Below, in pieces: positions 8,913 to 21,335 of a stretch of DNA of 64,000 nt. The stretch is from the NCBI GenBank assembly GCA_031292625.1, contig JARLGU010000001.1, forward strand, positions 110,006-174,005. Reading direction: 5' to 3'. Below the pieces are notes generated by a model. The model was given only the letters and a program-made list of their open reading frames with translations, made no database searches and was not told the DNA's origin. A program made the translations under genes and the position numbers. Numbering within the stretch: position 1 is the stretch's first letter; every line of letters begins with the position of its first letter. Source of the stretch: Capsulimonadaceae bacterium. GTDB taxonomy: Bacteria > Armatimonadota > Armatimonadia > Armatimonadales > Capsulimonadaceae.

Positions 8913-10157
8913 ATGGACAGCGGTGTCTCATATGTTGGAACTCGGCTGCCGCAAGGCGTTGTCCGCCGCGGCGTGGGCGCTGATCGTCGTCCCCGCGTGA
9001 TGTTCGTCTCCTCCGAACGGCCCGCGACGCCTGGGGGCATGGAGCGCCATGCGTTGCGCTTGGCGGCGGGATTGCATCCTTACGCTTCGGCGCTCGTCTT
9101 TGCGTGTCCTGGCAAAAGCTCAACCGAGGAGTTGGCGCATGAAGCCGGGCTTGACACGATACCCTACGAGCTTCGACATACGAGCGACCTCAAGGGAGCG
9201 TGGTGTTTGGCTAAAGCGATCCGGCGGCACGGCATCGATATTGTCCACGTGCACGCGAGGCGAGACTTCTTCCCTTGCGTCCTGGCCATTTTGATGAGAT
9301 GCCTGGTTGACTTCTCCTTCCGGCATCGCCCGAAGCTTGTTCTTCATTGCCATCAGATCAGCAATCTCGCCAGGCAGACAGCGCTCACAAAGCTGCTTTT
9401 CACTTTGTTTGCCGACCGAGTTTACGGGGTTTCCCAAGCTGTCTGCGACCGTCTCAATCAACGCGACCTCATCGTACCGCGTCAAGCAATTCGTTTGCTT
9501 TATAACGGCATCGATACGACTCGCTACAGCCTGTCCATCGAGAAAACGGTCTCCTTCCGGCAATACTATCGAAGGCTTTGGGGAATCGACGAGGATGCTC
9601 CGGTCATCGGCACCATCGGCAGGATTTACGATAAGGGCCAGGAGACGATCCTTGACCTCATGCCGAGGCTGCTTGAACACGTGCCAAATCTGAAATACGT
9701 TGCAATCGGCCCGGATAAGGACCTTGACAATACGATAGACAAGTTTAGGCGAGAGGTCGACGCTCGAAAGCTGACGAATGCGGTGATCGTACCGGGACCG
9801 TCGAGGAACGATGTGCCGGATATGCTCAATGCCTTCGATTGCGTGATCCAGTTGCCGCAGTACGAGGCTTTTGGTCTCGTTTTGATCGAGGCTGGGGCCG
9901 CCGGTCTGCCTGTTATCGTTGGCGATGTCGGCGGTTGCCGCGAGGTCGTTCAGCAGGACGTCAACGGCCTGCTTGTGCCTTCCGGCGATGCGGATGCCAT
10001 TGTCGCGGCCGTCGCGCGCTTGTTCGATCCCGTGAGCGGCGAAGGCGAACGCCTGCGCCTGGGAAGAGCGGGCCGGGAGATTACGGCAAATCGCTTCTCG
10101 CTCGATGATCGTATTCTTGAGCTTGCTTTGGACTACAACTCTCTGTGCAGGATTTAG
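8913..10157 (+). CDS. GT4-family glycosyltransferase
   Basis: This 414-aa protein has the GT-B fold of family GT4 retaining transferases. The N-terminal domain starts at about residue 30 (RVMFVSSERPATPGGMERH), and the C-terminal nucleotide-sugar domain carries GTIGRIYDKGQE and the E-x7-E type motif YEAFGLVLIEAGAAGLPVI. It should transfer a sugar from a nucleotide donor during synthesis of a surface glycan. An AGGG about 9 nt before the ATG fits the start; a later ATG at 9000 would also keep the catalytic fold. The 3' end overlaps the deacetylase gene by 13 nt, so the two are co-transcribed and probably act on the same polysaccharide. Substrates are unknown. Confidence 0.88.
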   Translation: MDSGVSYVGTRLPQGVVRRGVGADRRPRVMFVSSERPATPGGMERHALRLAAGLHPYASALVFACPGKSSTEELAHEAGLDTIPYELRHTSDLKGAWCLAKAIRRHGIDIVHVHARRDFFPCVLAILMRCLVDFSFRHRPKLVLHCHQISNLARQTALTKLLFTLFADRVYGVSQAVCDRLNQRDLIVPRQAIRLLYNGIDTTRYSLSIEKTVSFRQYYRRLWGIDEDAPVIGTIGRIYDKGQETILDLMPRLLEHVPNLKYVAIGPDKDLDNTIDKFRREVDARKLTNAVIVPGPSRNDVPDMLNAFDCVIQLPQYEAFGLVLIEAGAAGLPVIVGDVGGCREVVQQDVNGLLVPSGDADAIVAAVARLFDPVSGEGERLRLGRAGREITANRFSLDDRILELALDYNSLCRI

Positions 10158-10915
10158 AAACCCGCTCGAATTGGACGCCAGTTCCGATCTTGATGCTTCA
10201 TGCTGTCTTCCCGGATGCGCGGCCTGAATTCCCCATCAATCTTCAAGTCACCCACAATGACATCGCCTCGCATTTGGCGATTCTCAAACGGTGGGGATAT
10301 ACCGGCATCACGTTTGAGACCCTTGCCGCCGCACTGCGTTACGGTTCTCCTTTACCGCGACGTCCCGTGATCATCACCTTCGACGATGGGTTCGACGGCC
10401 TGTTGAAGGCGCATCCTATTTTTGAGGCTGCGCGCTTCCCCTATACTATATTCGTCGTCGCGGCCTGTGTGGGCAAAACGAACAGCTGGGATCGGTCGCA
10501 CAATATTCCTGAGCTTCCGCTTCTCTCGTGGGAGGCTATCGCGGAACTGGACAGGTCGGAGTTCGTTTCGGTTCAGCCGCATACGCTGACGCATCCAAGC
10601 CTTCCCGAGCTCAATTCACGCGAGGCCGAAAATGAGATCGCCGGATCGAAGGCGCGGTTGGAAGATCGGCTCGGGAAAGAAGCGACGGTTTTTTGTTATC
10701 CGTACGGCCACTATAACGACGAGACCGTGCGCATTGTCCGGCAGGCCGGCTACGCGTGCGCGGTCACGATGGATCGGGGGCGGGTGAGGCAGGACGAAGA
10801 CCTCTTCCGGCTTCCCAGGATCTCGGTGCAGCACCGTCCCTTCTTTTCGCTAAGCAAGGGTTTTGCCTCAATCGAATTTGTCCGGCGGCTCAGGTACAGC
10901 CAGGATCGCCGCTGA
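10145..10915 (+). CDS. Polysaccharide deacetylase (CE4, NodB-like)
   Basis: The 256-aa protein carries the CE4 signature: TFDDG at residues 78-82 (catalytic base and metal Asp), the HTLTH zinc motif near residue 147, and CYPYGHY as motif 3. It removes N- or O-acetyl groups from a polysaccharide. No signal peptide is evident, so it either works in the cytoplasm on lipid-linked intermediates or uses another export route. It starts with GTG inside the end of the glycosyltransferase gene (13-nt overlap), which points to translational coupling. The MMPL transporter downstream is convergent. Confidence 0.88.
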   Translation: MQDLETRSNWTPVPILMLHAVFPDARPEFPINLQVTHNDIASHLAILKRWGYTGITFETLAAALRYGSPLPRRPVIITFDDGFDGLLKAHPIFEAARFPYTIFVVAACVGKTNSWDRSHNIPELPLLSWEAIAELDRSEFVSVQPHTLTHPSLPELNSREAENEIAGSKARLEDRLGKEATVFCYPYGHYNDETVRIVRQAGYACAVTMDRGRVRQDEDLFRLPRISVQHRPFFSLSKGFASIEFVRRLRYSQDRR

Positions 10916-10997
10916 TGTTTCGGCAGGCATCGCGGCTGGGAGCCGCCCGCGCAGCGGCGATTTAGGCGACCTCGCGGTTCTGACGTGAAAATGAGCG

Positions 10998-13178
10998 TTA
11001 GGAGCGGCGTCTGAAGGGCAGCCACCAGTTGGCAGCGCCGAATAACTGCATGGCCGCCGGAACGAGCAGCGTGCGGACGATGGCGGCGTCGACGAAGACG
11101 GCGATGGCGAGCCCGATGCCCATCTCTTTCATGGAGAGAATATCGCTCATGCCAAACGCCGCCACGACCACGACCAGCAGTAGCCCGGCCGCCGTGATGA
11201 TGCCGCCTGTCTTCTCGACGCCAATGACCACGGCCTCCGTATTGTTTCCGGTGCGTTCGTACTCTTCCTTGATCCTGCTGACCAGGAAGACTTCGTAATC
11301 TGTAGCGAGGCCGAATGCGATCGCGAAGATGAGAACCGGGAGCGTCGGATCGAGCGCTCCGCCCGGCGTAAAGCGCAGCAGGCTGTGCAAGTGTCCTTCC
11401 TGAAAGATCCACGCCATCAGGCCGAACGCCGCGGAAAGTGAGAGCGTATTGAGCGCAATCGCCTTAAGAGGGATTACGAGGCTTGAGAGCGACAGAAGCA
11501 GGACGACAAACGTTGTGAAGAATATAATCGCAATCGCTGCTGGCAGGTGCGCACGCAAACTCGCCAGGTGGTCCACGAGTTCGGCCGTCTCGCCGCCGAC
11601 GAGCGCTGCCGATCCGCTGGGCGGACGAACGGAGCGGATCGCGCGCACGAGCGCCTGCGTCGAATCGTCCCCAGCCCCGCCAGTGTAGTTCACGGCGACG
11701 AGCGTTGTATCTCCGCCGACGTATCGCGCTGACAGCTCGGAGACCCGTGGGTCATCGCGGTCATCGAGCAACGCGGCAAGGTCATCAGCCGAAAGCGGCG
11801 GAGCGGCGGTCGTTAAGCTGTCGACGCCGCGGACGTTCGGCAGGCTTTGTAAGGAGCGAACGTAGTCGTTGAGAGCGGACATGGATGCCGGACTCGTCAA
11901 CGGTTTCTGAAGCGTGAGAAGGACATCGATTTCGGGTGTCTGGTTGTTCGGGAAATCCCTCTCAATAGCCTCGTCGACCTGCCGGGCGGCAAAACCTTCC
12001 GGCAAGCTTCCAATGCCTGGGTTCGCAAATCTAATATGCAAGAACGGATATCCTGCCGCGAGCACAAGCGCGAGGCTTGCAACAAGGACCGGAACAGGCC
12101 ATCGCACCACGAACGTTCCCAGTGCGCGCCAGCCGCGGCTCGATGCCTGAGCGGTGCGTCGATAAAGAAAGGGAATCGCGAGCCAATCGATTTTTCTGCC
12201 CAGGACGGATAAAAGCGCCGGGAGGATTGTCAGCGATGCCGCTACCGCGACGGCTACGGCGATCGCACCGCCGATCCCCATGCTTCGCAGGAACATCTCA
12301 GGGAATGCCAGCAGGCCAAGCAGGCTGAGCGCGACGGTCATGCCGCTCAAGAGAATCGACGCTCCGGCTGTATTGACGCTCGTGGCCACCGCATTTGCGA
12401 CGCTTTCTCCACTGCTCAACTCATCGCGGAACCGGCTAACGAAAAGCAGGCTGTAATCGATCGCAAGGCCGAGGCCGAGCAGCGAAATGATGTTTGCCGC
12501 GAAAATCGAAATGTCCGTGAAATGGCAAACGAGACGCGTTAGAGTGAATGCGCCAAGGACGCTCATTGCCCCAATGAGGAGCGGGAGCGCCGCCGCGGTC
12601 AGGCTGCGAAAGATTAAGACGAGGAGAACGGCAAGGACGGGAACCGAAATGGCGCCGAGTCTCGGAAGATCCTTCTCAACTTCGGCATTCATTTCGTAAT
12701 CGGCGGCAACGGGACCGCCGATCCGTACGGACAGATCGGCTGGGCGGGTAGCCTGCCGAATGCGCAAATAGGCGGCATCTTGATTGCCTGATAGCCCGAT
12801 CAGCGCGAATGTCGAATGCTTATCGCGCGAGACGAAGTTGGGCGAACCGGTGCTGCAATACGTCAGCACGCTCGGCCGCGAGGGATCTTTTTCGATTTTG
12901 GAAATGAGCTGGAGAAACCTGTCTTGAAATTCGGACTGATCGGTCGTCCAGGATTTGCTCGTCACGAGGAGAACGAGAGAAGCTCGGGATCGCGGAAACT
13001 TCTCCGCCATCAAACGCGCCTCACGCGCGGACATCGACGACGGTTCGTCGATGCCGCCATCCTTAAGGCTGGCAAAAACGTTCACGCCATACCAAATACT
13101 TACCGCCAGGATAATCACGCCGCCAAGAAGCCAGAGCCAACGCAGCCGGTACGTCTCCCGTGCCAAAAACCTGAACAT
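10998..13178 (-). CDS. MMPL/RND-family membrane transporter
   Basis: From the ATG at 13178 the protein is 726 aa. It begins with a membrane helix (LRWLWLLGGVIILAVSIWYG), then a periplasmic loop, then two blocks of five or six membrane helices, the second near residues 540-700. This two-fold repeat is the MMPL arrangement, and the GLGLAIDYSLLFVSRFRDE and AFGLATDYEVFLVSRIKEE segments carry the conserved Asp-Tyr pairs of proton relay helices 4 and 10. Family members export lipids or hydrophobic compounds by proton antiport. The frame extends upstream to 13463, but that part has low-complexity non-membrane sequence and is not expected. The gene is convergent with the glycan operon. The substrate is unknown. 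Confidence 0.88.
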   Translation of the reverse strand: MFRFLARETYRLRWLWLLGGVIILAVSIWYGVNVFASLKDGGIDEPSSMSAREARLMAEKFPRSRASLVLLVTSKSWTTDQSEFQDRFLQLISKIEKDPSRPSVLTYCSTGSPNFVSRDKHSTFALIGLSGNQDAAYLRIRQATRPADLSVRIGGPVAADYEMNAEVEKDLPRLGAISVPVLAVLLVLIFRSLTAAALPLLIGAMSVLGAFTLTRLVCHFTDISIFAANIISLLGLGLAIDYSLLFVSRFRDELSSGESVANAVATSVNTAGASILLSGMTVALSLLGLLAFPEMFLRSMGIGGAIAVAVAVAASLTILPALLSVLGRKIDWLAIPFLYRRTAQASSRGWRALGTFVVRWPVPVLVASLALVLAAGYPFLHIRFANPGIGSLPEGFAARQVDEAIERDFPNNQTPEIDVLLTLQKPLTSPASMSALNDYVRSLQSLPNVRGVDSLTTAAPPLSADDLAALLDDRDDPRVSELSARYVGGDTTLVAVNYTGGAGDDSTQALVRAIRSVRPPSGSAALVGGETAELVDHLASLRAHLPAAIAIIFFTTFVVLLLSLSSLVIPLKAIALNTLSLSAAFGLMAWIFQEGHLHSLLRFTPGGALDPTLPVLIFAIAFGLATDYEVFLVSRIKEEYERTGNNTEAVVIGVEKTGGIITAAGLLLVVVVAAFGMSDILSMKEMGIGLAIAVFVDAAIVRTLLVPAAMQLFGAANWWLPFRRRS

Positions 13179-13537
13179 GATGTTTATGCAGTTATCCCAA
13201 TTGTCTTGAGTTTCCTGCCGATCGGTTCTCGCGGCGTGCGATTCGGCAATAGGCGAATATCTGCTCAGCGTTGGGATGATCACGGCGAGGAAAGAAGAAG
13301 ATCGCTCGCCGCTTGAGCGTCCTGCGCGGACGGCGCCAGCGTTCCGCTGGACCACATAATGGGCCGTCGAGACGTTCGCCGCTCGAGGCGAAGCGTTAGC
13401 GAGCGAACGAAGGGGGTAGGCGCAACGTTCAACCGCGCCGGACGGCGGGATTCGTATCCACACGAGACATTCGCGGTCCTAAAGGCGTGACTAATTGCGC
13501 ACGCGAGCGCGTCTCATCTCGTATGCTATAATCTGCC
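13179..13537 (+). promoter_or_regulatory. Intergenic stretch with an extended -10 promoter before the phosphatase gene
   Basis: Between the divergent MMPL gene and the phosphatase gene, TGC-TATAAT (13524-13532) forms an extended -10 only 5 nt before the ATG at 13538, again predicting a leaderless mRNA. No good -35 is present, as expected for an extended -10. Nothing else was recognised in the rest of the stretch. Confidence 0.5.
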
Positions 13538-14200
13538 ATGCAGTTATTGATCGCTCGTCACGGGCAAACGGTGTGGAACGTCGAGCGGCGGATCCAGGGG
13601 TGGGGGGATAGTCCGCTGACCGACGAGGGGCGCGCTCAGGCGCGCCAGCTTGGCGCGCGGCTATCCGGCGTGGATCTCGCCGGCGTCTATTCCAGCGATC
13701 TCGGGCGGGCAATCGAGACAGCGAAAATTATTGCGGATGGCCGGGATGTGGTTCGAGAAACCTTGTTCGACCTGCGCGAGACAAGTTGGGGCGAGTGGGA
13801 AGGCAAAACCGGCGCGGAGATAGATGCCGCGGAGCCCGAGCGCTGGGCTCGGTTCATCTCTCGCGGGCGCGCGATGAACGAGGAAGAGGACGACACCGAG
13901 TGGGAGACGACGACGGCTGTCCCGGGCGGCGAGACCCTCGTCCATGCATGCGCCCGCATTGCGTCGGCTCTTAAGGCGATTCGAGCGGCGCATCCGGGAG
14001 ACGACGAACAGGTTCTTGTCGTCGGACATGGCGGTTCGCTGCGCTTCTTTATCACGCTCGCGCTCGGTCTACCGCCGCGCCGTATTCGCAGGATGACGCT
14101 CGACAACGCATCCCTTACGCGCATTCTGTACCTGCATGGTCATCCGCCGATTATTCAGTGCATCAACGACACTGGTCACCACGGCGGGGATGCCAAATGA
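13538..14200 (+). CDS. Histidine phosphatase / phosphoglycerate-mutase-like
   Basis: The 220-aa cytoplasmic protein has the RHG signature at residues 7-9 (IARHGQTVWN), the SSDLGRAIETA motif, the catalytic Glu region LFDLRETSWGEWEG and the second His in VVGHGGSLRF. It belongs to the CobC/GpmB/PhoE branch of the histidine phosphatase superfamily, which removes phosphate from small metabolites. The substrate cannot be read from the sequence. The stop codon overlaps the next start (ATGA), so it forms an operon with the sugar-kinase-like gene, and a phosphosugar substrate is plausible. Confidence 0.87.
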   Translation: MQLLIARHGQTVWNVERRIQGWGDSPLTDEGRAQARQLGARLSGVDLAGVYSSDLGRAIETAKIIADGRDVVRETLFDLRETSWGEWEGKTGAEIDAAEPERWARFISRGRAMNEEEDDTEWETTTAVPGGETLVHACARIASALKAIRAAHPGDDEQVLVVGHGGSLRFFITLALGLPPRRIRRMTLDNASLTRILYLHGHPPIIQCINDTGHHGGDAK

Positions 14201-15144
14201 CGGCCTTGCGTTTCGTGATCGGCGTGGACGGCGGGGGATCCAAGACGCGCGCCGTCATTCTGCCCCTTCCGGCCGCTGCCGCCGAGCGCGACACGCCGTC
14301 GTTCGTTTCCGGACCGTCGAATCTCGCGGCGGTTGGAGCTGAGCGCGCGGGCGACGCGATCTTGCGCGCGTGCGACGGCGTGACCACTTTGTCGGGCTGC
14401 TCGCGCGCCGATATCGCGGCCGTAAATGTTGGAGTTGCAGGCTTCTCGCACGAAGCGAGCCGGGACGCCGTGTTGAATCGCATGCGTCAGGCATTTCCTA
14501 ACGCGTCCGTGAGCCTTGTCCCCGATTACATCGCCGCGTTCGACGGCGCACTGGGCGGCCAGCCAGGGATAGTCGTGATCGCCGGAACGGGGCAGATTGC
14601 GTACGGTCGCAACGCGCAGGGCGACGAGTTGCGGGCTGGCGGCTATGGTCACCTGATTGATGACAGCGGATCGGGTTACGGGGTGGGACGCCGAGCGCTT
14701 GCAGCGGCACTCGCAAGCCGCGACGGCAGCGGCGCCGCGACGAGGCTCGAGGCTCTCGTTTTAGATTCTCTCGCCGTCAGCGAGCTGTCCGCTGTCGTTG
14801 CAGGAGTTCATGGCGGGGCTATCGACCGTGCACGGATTGCGTCGCTAGCTCCTCTTGTCTCGGATGCGGCTGCCGAGGGCGATCTCGCTGCAATGTCGAT
14901 CCTTACGGAGACCGGCCGTTTCCTTGCGACTCTTGCGATCGGCATAGCGACTAAACTGTGGGAGCCTGGCGAGCGGTTCGACGTGGCATGCGCCGGCGGC
15001 CTGTGGTCATCGCATCATGCTCTTACGGATGCGTTCACTGCCGCGGTTGCGGCATCCAAGCGGACAGCGTTGCTCGTCGCACCACGCTACGAACCCGCCA
15101 TCGGAGCGGCGCTTGCGGCGGCGCGCGAGGCAGGTCGTCTCTGA
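14197..15144 (+). CDS. BadF/BadG/BcrA-type ATPase, N-acetylglucosamine-kinase-like
   Basis: From the ATG at 14197, which overlaps the upstream stop, the protein is 315 aa. It has the ASKHA nucleotide-binding fold: VIGVDGGGSKTRAVIL (phosphate 1) at the N-terminus, VIAGTGQIAYG (phosphate 2) and a C-terminal GGLWSS adenosine-type motif. Short proteins of this family are N-acetylglucosamine or related hexosamine kinases rather than the benzoyl-CoA reductase activators, which carry extra cysteines not seen here. It would phosphorylate amino sugars released from cell wall or glycans. The frame extends to 14158, but no SD supports that start. Confidence 0.85.
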   Translation: MTALRFVIGVDGGGSKTRAVILPLPAAAAERDTPSFVSGPSNLAAVGAERAGDAILRACDGVTTLSGCSRADIAAVNVGVAGFSHEASRDAVLNRMRQAFPNASVSLVPDYIAAFDGALGGQPGIVVIAGTGQIAYGRNAQGDELRAGGYGHLIDDSGSGYGVGRRALAAALASRDGSGAATRLEALVLDSLAVSELSAVVAGVHGGAIDRARIASLAPLVSDAAAEGDLAAMSILTETGRFLATLAIGIATKLWEPGERFDVACAGGLWSSHHALTDAFTAAVAASKRTALLVAPRYEPAIGAALAAAREAGRL

Positions 15145-15268
15145 TTTAGTCACGTCGCCTGGGGAAGCGCCGGATGCCTGCCGATACCGGCGATCCGCTG
15201 CTTAGCCGGGACCGGGACATACGCCTTCGTGGTATAACAGCAAGATAACGTTACTCTTTGGATGAAGA

Positions 15269-17941
15269 ATGCTAGCAGCCACACAAATTCCGCTTGAGCT
15301 TCAGGTGTTGACGGAGCTGAAAGAGATCGGCCGCTACGTTCGGGAGCGTCGCGAGGTTATCAATTCGTCCGACCGGACGAACAGCTTTGGCCCCGTGATC
15401 CTCGAACAGAACACGGACCTGATCGATCAAACTCTTTGCCACCTGTTCAACCTTGCGTGCGCCAGAGTCCCCGAGTGCCATGCGGCTCCGCCCGAGCTCG
15501 CGATCGTGGCGACGGGAGGCTACGGCCGTCGCGAACTTGCCCCGTTTTCGGATATCGACGTCACATTCATTCCTGCGCGCGAGGAAGACGATGTTCTTAA
15601 CGCGATCATCAAGGACATGTTCCAGGCGCTGATGGATGTCTTCATGTATGGCGCGGGCATGAAAGTTGGCTATGCCTACCGCTTGTTTAGCGATCTTGGA
15701 CAGCTAGACCATCAGACGCAGACGGCGCTGTTGGATATGCGGCTCGTGGTTGGCGACGAGATCTTGTTTAGCGTTTTCCAGCAGGCCTATCGGGACCACT
15801 GTTTAGTCCTCGATTTTCTGCACACGAAGCATGTGGAGCGGCTCGCCCTGCTCAATCGCAAGGGCGGCGACAACGTATATGTCGTTGAACCGGACATCAA
15901 GGAAAGCGCTGGCGGCTTACGGGATGCGCAATGCGTCGAATGGTATGCCGAGGTGTTGTTCGGGTGTTCGCGCCATGATGCCATCCCGAAGCTTGTCGAA
16001 CGAGGCATTTTGTCCGCTCTCGATGCGAGTGAGTTTCAGCAAGCGTACGAGTTCCTTTTTACCGTTCGCACGGCGCTTCACTGCCTGAGCCAGGAGGCGC
16101 GCGATGTGCTTTCGACGGAGCGCCAAGAGGCAGTTGCCTTGCACTTGCAATATGCCGACACCGCGGAGAAGCCTGCCGTCGAGGTCTTCATGTCTGACTA
16201 TTACATGCGTACGGCCTTGATCCAGCGGACGACGCGCAAGGTGGGGCGGCGCTGCCTGGATTCGCTGCTGGATCTTGGCGTTGGCGGTCTCGCATCGGAA
16301 AACCGCGCGATTACCATTGTCGACTACGAGGCGGCGGAGAAGGACGACGCGATGCCGTTCCACGCTGTCGAACTGGCGCAGGCCTACGAATTACACTACA
16401 GCGAGCAGTTCATCGAGGACGAGGCGGCGTTCATCCGCGCAACGACGGGGTCTCCCAATGTCGCGCTTTGCGCTCGCGTCTTCAATCGGATCCTGCAAGC
16501 GCCGCATGGGGTGGCCAAGGCGTTGCGCGACCTTGCTGACAGCAATTGCATCGATTGGCTGATCCCCGAGTTTGGCCCGCTGCGAACCTTGATTCCGTAT
16601 GACCCCTCGCACGACTACACGGTCGGCGAGCACTCGTTGATCGTGGTCGAATATCTGGAGGAACTGCGTCATTCTCTGGACGTTCGCAACGCCGAATATC
16701 AGCGGGCGTGGAATGACGTAACCTCGCCCGAGGTGCTGTACCTTGCGGGGCTCATTCACGATATCGGTAAACAATGGCCGCAAAAGGGAGCGCATGCGGA
16801 CAGCGGCGCCGAGGTTGCGCTGACGATCGCAAAGAGGCTCGGCTGGGATGGCGATCGCACGGCAAAGTTGGAGTTCCTTGTGCGCAACCATCTGGTCATG
16901 GCCGAGATTTCTCGCTTGCGCGACTTGAGCCTCGACGAGACGATCCGAGAGTTTACGCGCATCGTCACGGACACCGATCTGCTCAACATGCTCTATTGCC
17001 TGACCTGGGCAGACACACATGCGGTTGGCTCCGGCATCTGGACCGAGATGAAGAGCAAGTTCCTCGGCGAACTTTTCGGGCGAGCGCAGCAGGCATTGAC
17101 GGCGATGAGCGAGGAGGGCGCAAGCGAGGAACAAGTCTTCAATTACGTCCCGGATCTCGCCAAGCACCGGGAGCGTCTCAATCGTCAGCTTTCGCATCAC
17201 AATCTGCCGCAAGAAGCCATCCACGAGCACACGGTGCGCATGCCGGCTCAGTATTTATTGAATACGCCGTTAGAAGAGATGTATCTTCATATGGCAATGA
17301 TCAACCGGCTGCGCGCGACCGGGCTGCCGACCGTCGATTTCAAAACGGAATTCGGCGCTGACTATTCGGAAATGGCGGTCGTAACGTACGACGATCCCGC
17401 GCCAGGCCTTTTGGCGAAAATCGTTGGCGTCCTCTATGCGCTGGATCTGAACATCCATGGTTCGCAGGTGTTTACGCGCGAGTCATCGGTCAGCATCGCG
17501 ATCGACACGCTTTGGGTGGATTATCGCGGCAAGCCGCTTTCCACGCAGAAGCGCGCCGAGGTGCAGGAGACGTTGCGTAACGTGCTGACTCGCCGCTTGT
17601 ATCTGCCTGCGCTGTTCGAGAAGCGTCGGAAACCGTCCAAACAGCAGGTGATCCACCGCGCCGTGCTCGATTCGACGTCATCGGATCGCTATTCGCTGCT
17701 CGAAGTGCGCGCGCCCGATGAACCCGGCGTTCTTTACCGCCTGACGTCGGCGATCTCGGGGCTGAAGTGGAACATTCACTCTGCCCGTGTATCCGTTTGG
17801 GGAAGCCGCGTTCGCGCCGCCTTCTACGTGACGGATGTCGGCGGCGGCAAGATCCCCGACGGCGATATTGAGCGTCTCTACGGCGTCCTGCCCCGCGAGG
17901 AGTTCACGCGCCGGAAGATTGGCCAGATGCCGCGGGTATAA
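15269..17941 (+). CDS. glnD: PII uridylyltransferase/uridylyl-removing enzyme
   Basis: The 890-aa protein has the full GlnD order: a nucleotidyltransferase domain with GGYGRRELAPFSDIDVTF near residues 80-97, a GlnD PII-UTase helical domain, an HD domain with AGLIHDIGKQ near residue 493, and two C-terminal ACT domains starting near residues 705 and 808. It adds UMP to PII proteins at low glutamine and removes it at high glutamine. The start has GGATGAAGA just upstream. The nucleotidyltransferase GG-DxD residues and the HD pair are intact. No glnB or amtB gene is in the window. A TATAAT for the next operon lies across its stop codon. Confidence 0.95.
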   Translation: MLAATQIPLELQVLTELKEIGRYVRERREVINSSDRTNSFGPVILEQNTDLIDQTLCHLFNLACARVPECHAAPPELAIVATGGYGRRELAPFSDIDVTFIPAREEDDVLNAIIKDMFQALMDVFMYGAGMKVGYAYRLFSDLGQLDHQTQTALLDMRLVVGDEILFSVFQQAYRDHCLVLDFLHTKHVERLALLNRKGGDNVYVVEPDIKESAGGLRDAQCVEWYAEVLFGCSRHDAIPKLVERGILSALDASEFQQAYEFLFTVRTALHCLSQEARDVLSTERQEAVALHLQYADTAEKPAVEVFMSDYYMRTALIQRTTRKVGRRCLDSLLDLGVGGLASENRAITIVDYEAAEKDDAMPFHAVELAQAYELHYSEQFIEDEAAFIRATTGSPNVALCARVFNRILQAPHGVAKALRDLADSNCIDWLIPEFGPLRTLIPYDPSHDYTVGEHSLIVVEYLEELRHSLDVRNAEYQRAWNDVTSPEVLYLAGLIHDIGKQWPQKGAHADSGAEVALTIAKRLGWDGDRTAKLEFLVRNHLVMAEISRLRDLSLDETIREFTRIVTDTDLLNMLYCLTWADTHAVGSGIWTEMKSKFLGELFGRAQQALTAMSEEGASEEQVFNYVPDLAKHRERLNRQLSHHNLPQEAIHEHTVRMPAQYLLNTPLEEMYLHMAMINRLRATGLPTVDFKTEFGADYSEMAVVTYDDPAPGLLAKIVGVLYALDLNIHGSQVFTRESSVSIAIDTLWVDYRGKPLSTQKRAEVQETLRNVLTRRLYLPALFEKRRKPSKQQVIHRAVLDSTSSDRYSLLEVRAPDEPGVLYRLTSAISGLKWNIHSARVSVWGSRVRAAFYVTDVGGGKIPDGDIERLYGVLPREEFTRRKIGQMPRV

Positions 17942-18073
17942 TAGGGCATAACCGATTCCTTTTGGTCGGCTTCTCGTCCGCTGGGCGGGGAGCCGATTAC
18001 TACTTTGGAGCTCGTGCTCTGCTGCCCTTCTTTTCGGGGGCTTGCAGCGCCCGAGAGGAAAAGCAACGTACCG
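17938..18073 (+). promoter_or_regulatory. ileS promoter/leader with a stem-loop
   Basis: TATAAT (17938-17943) overlaps the glnD stop codon and could start an ileS transcript with a leader of about 125 nt. The leader holds a stem-loop near 17965-17996 (TCGGCT paired with AGCCGA around an inner GC-rich helix). No T-box element (TGGNACCGCG) was found, so this is not a recognisable tRNA-responsive leader. The -35 is poor. Confidence 0.4.
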
Positions 18074-20908
<2,835 letters not shown>

Positions 20909-20953
20909 CCGAACGTTGGCGGCACTGGCCGCCAGGACATCGAGGGAAAATCC

Positions 20954-21310
20954 ATGAACCTGCAACATCAGCGGAAACTTCTCACTGACCTGCGCGCTCA
21001 ATACGAAGCGGGTCTGTCCGATGTCAAAGAGCAGCGCCGCAGCGGTTTGCGCCGGTACGAATCGACGGAGGTTCCTGATGACGACGTTGACGCGGGCACC
21101 GTGCTTTTCGACCGCGAGCGCAACGAAGTGATCGAGGAAGACTTCGCCGCACTGCTCAAGCAGGTCGAGCGCGCTCTTGCGAAAATTGACGAAGGCACGT
21201 ATGGACTCTGCGACAATTGCCGCAAGCCGATTCCCGAGGAGCGGCTCAAAGCGCTGCCGTACGCCACGTTGGGCATCGATTGCCAGGAGCGCCTCGAGAG
21301 GTCAGCGTGA
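20954..21310 (+). CDS. DksA/TraR-type zinc-finger protein lacking one zinc cysteine
   Basis: The 118-aa protein has an N-terminal coiled coil (about residues 1-80) and the DksA/TraR C-terminal region YGLCDNCRKPIPEERLKALP. Such proteins bind in the RNA polymerase secondary channel or have related roles. Canonical C4 members have CxxC-x17-CxxC; here C86 and C89 are present, but the third ligand is Gly107 and only C110 remains (GIDCQ). Some DksA-like proteins work with fewer cysteines. It lies 45 nt after ileS and 25 nt before lspA, a neighbourhood also seen in other bacteria. Confidence 0.88.
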   Translation: MNLQHQRKLLTDLRAQYEAGLSDVKEQRRSGLRRYESTEVPDDDVDAGTVLFDRERNEVIEEDFAALLKQVERALAKIDEGTYGLCDNCRKPIPEERLKALPYATLGIDCQERLERSA

Positions 21311-21335
21311 GCCGGGGATCTCGGAGTAGAAACAG

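Noticed and set aside
13179..13463. N-terminal extension of the MMPL transporter to 13463
   Set aside because: The extension has no membrane or signal features and no SD; the family starts at the first helix after the ATG at 13178.
17942..18073. T-box riboswitch upstream of ileS
   Set aside because: The leader is too short and the T-box sequence TGGNACCGCG is absent; only a simple stem-loop is visible.
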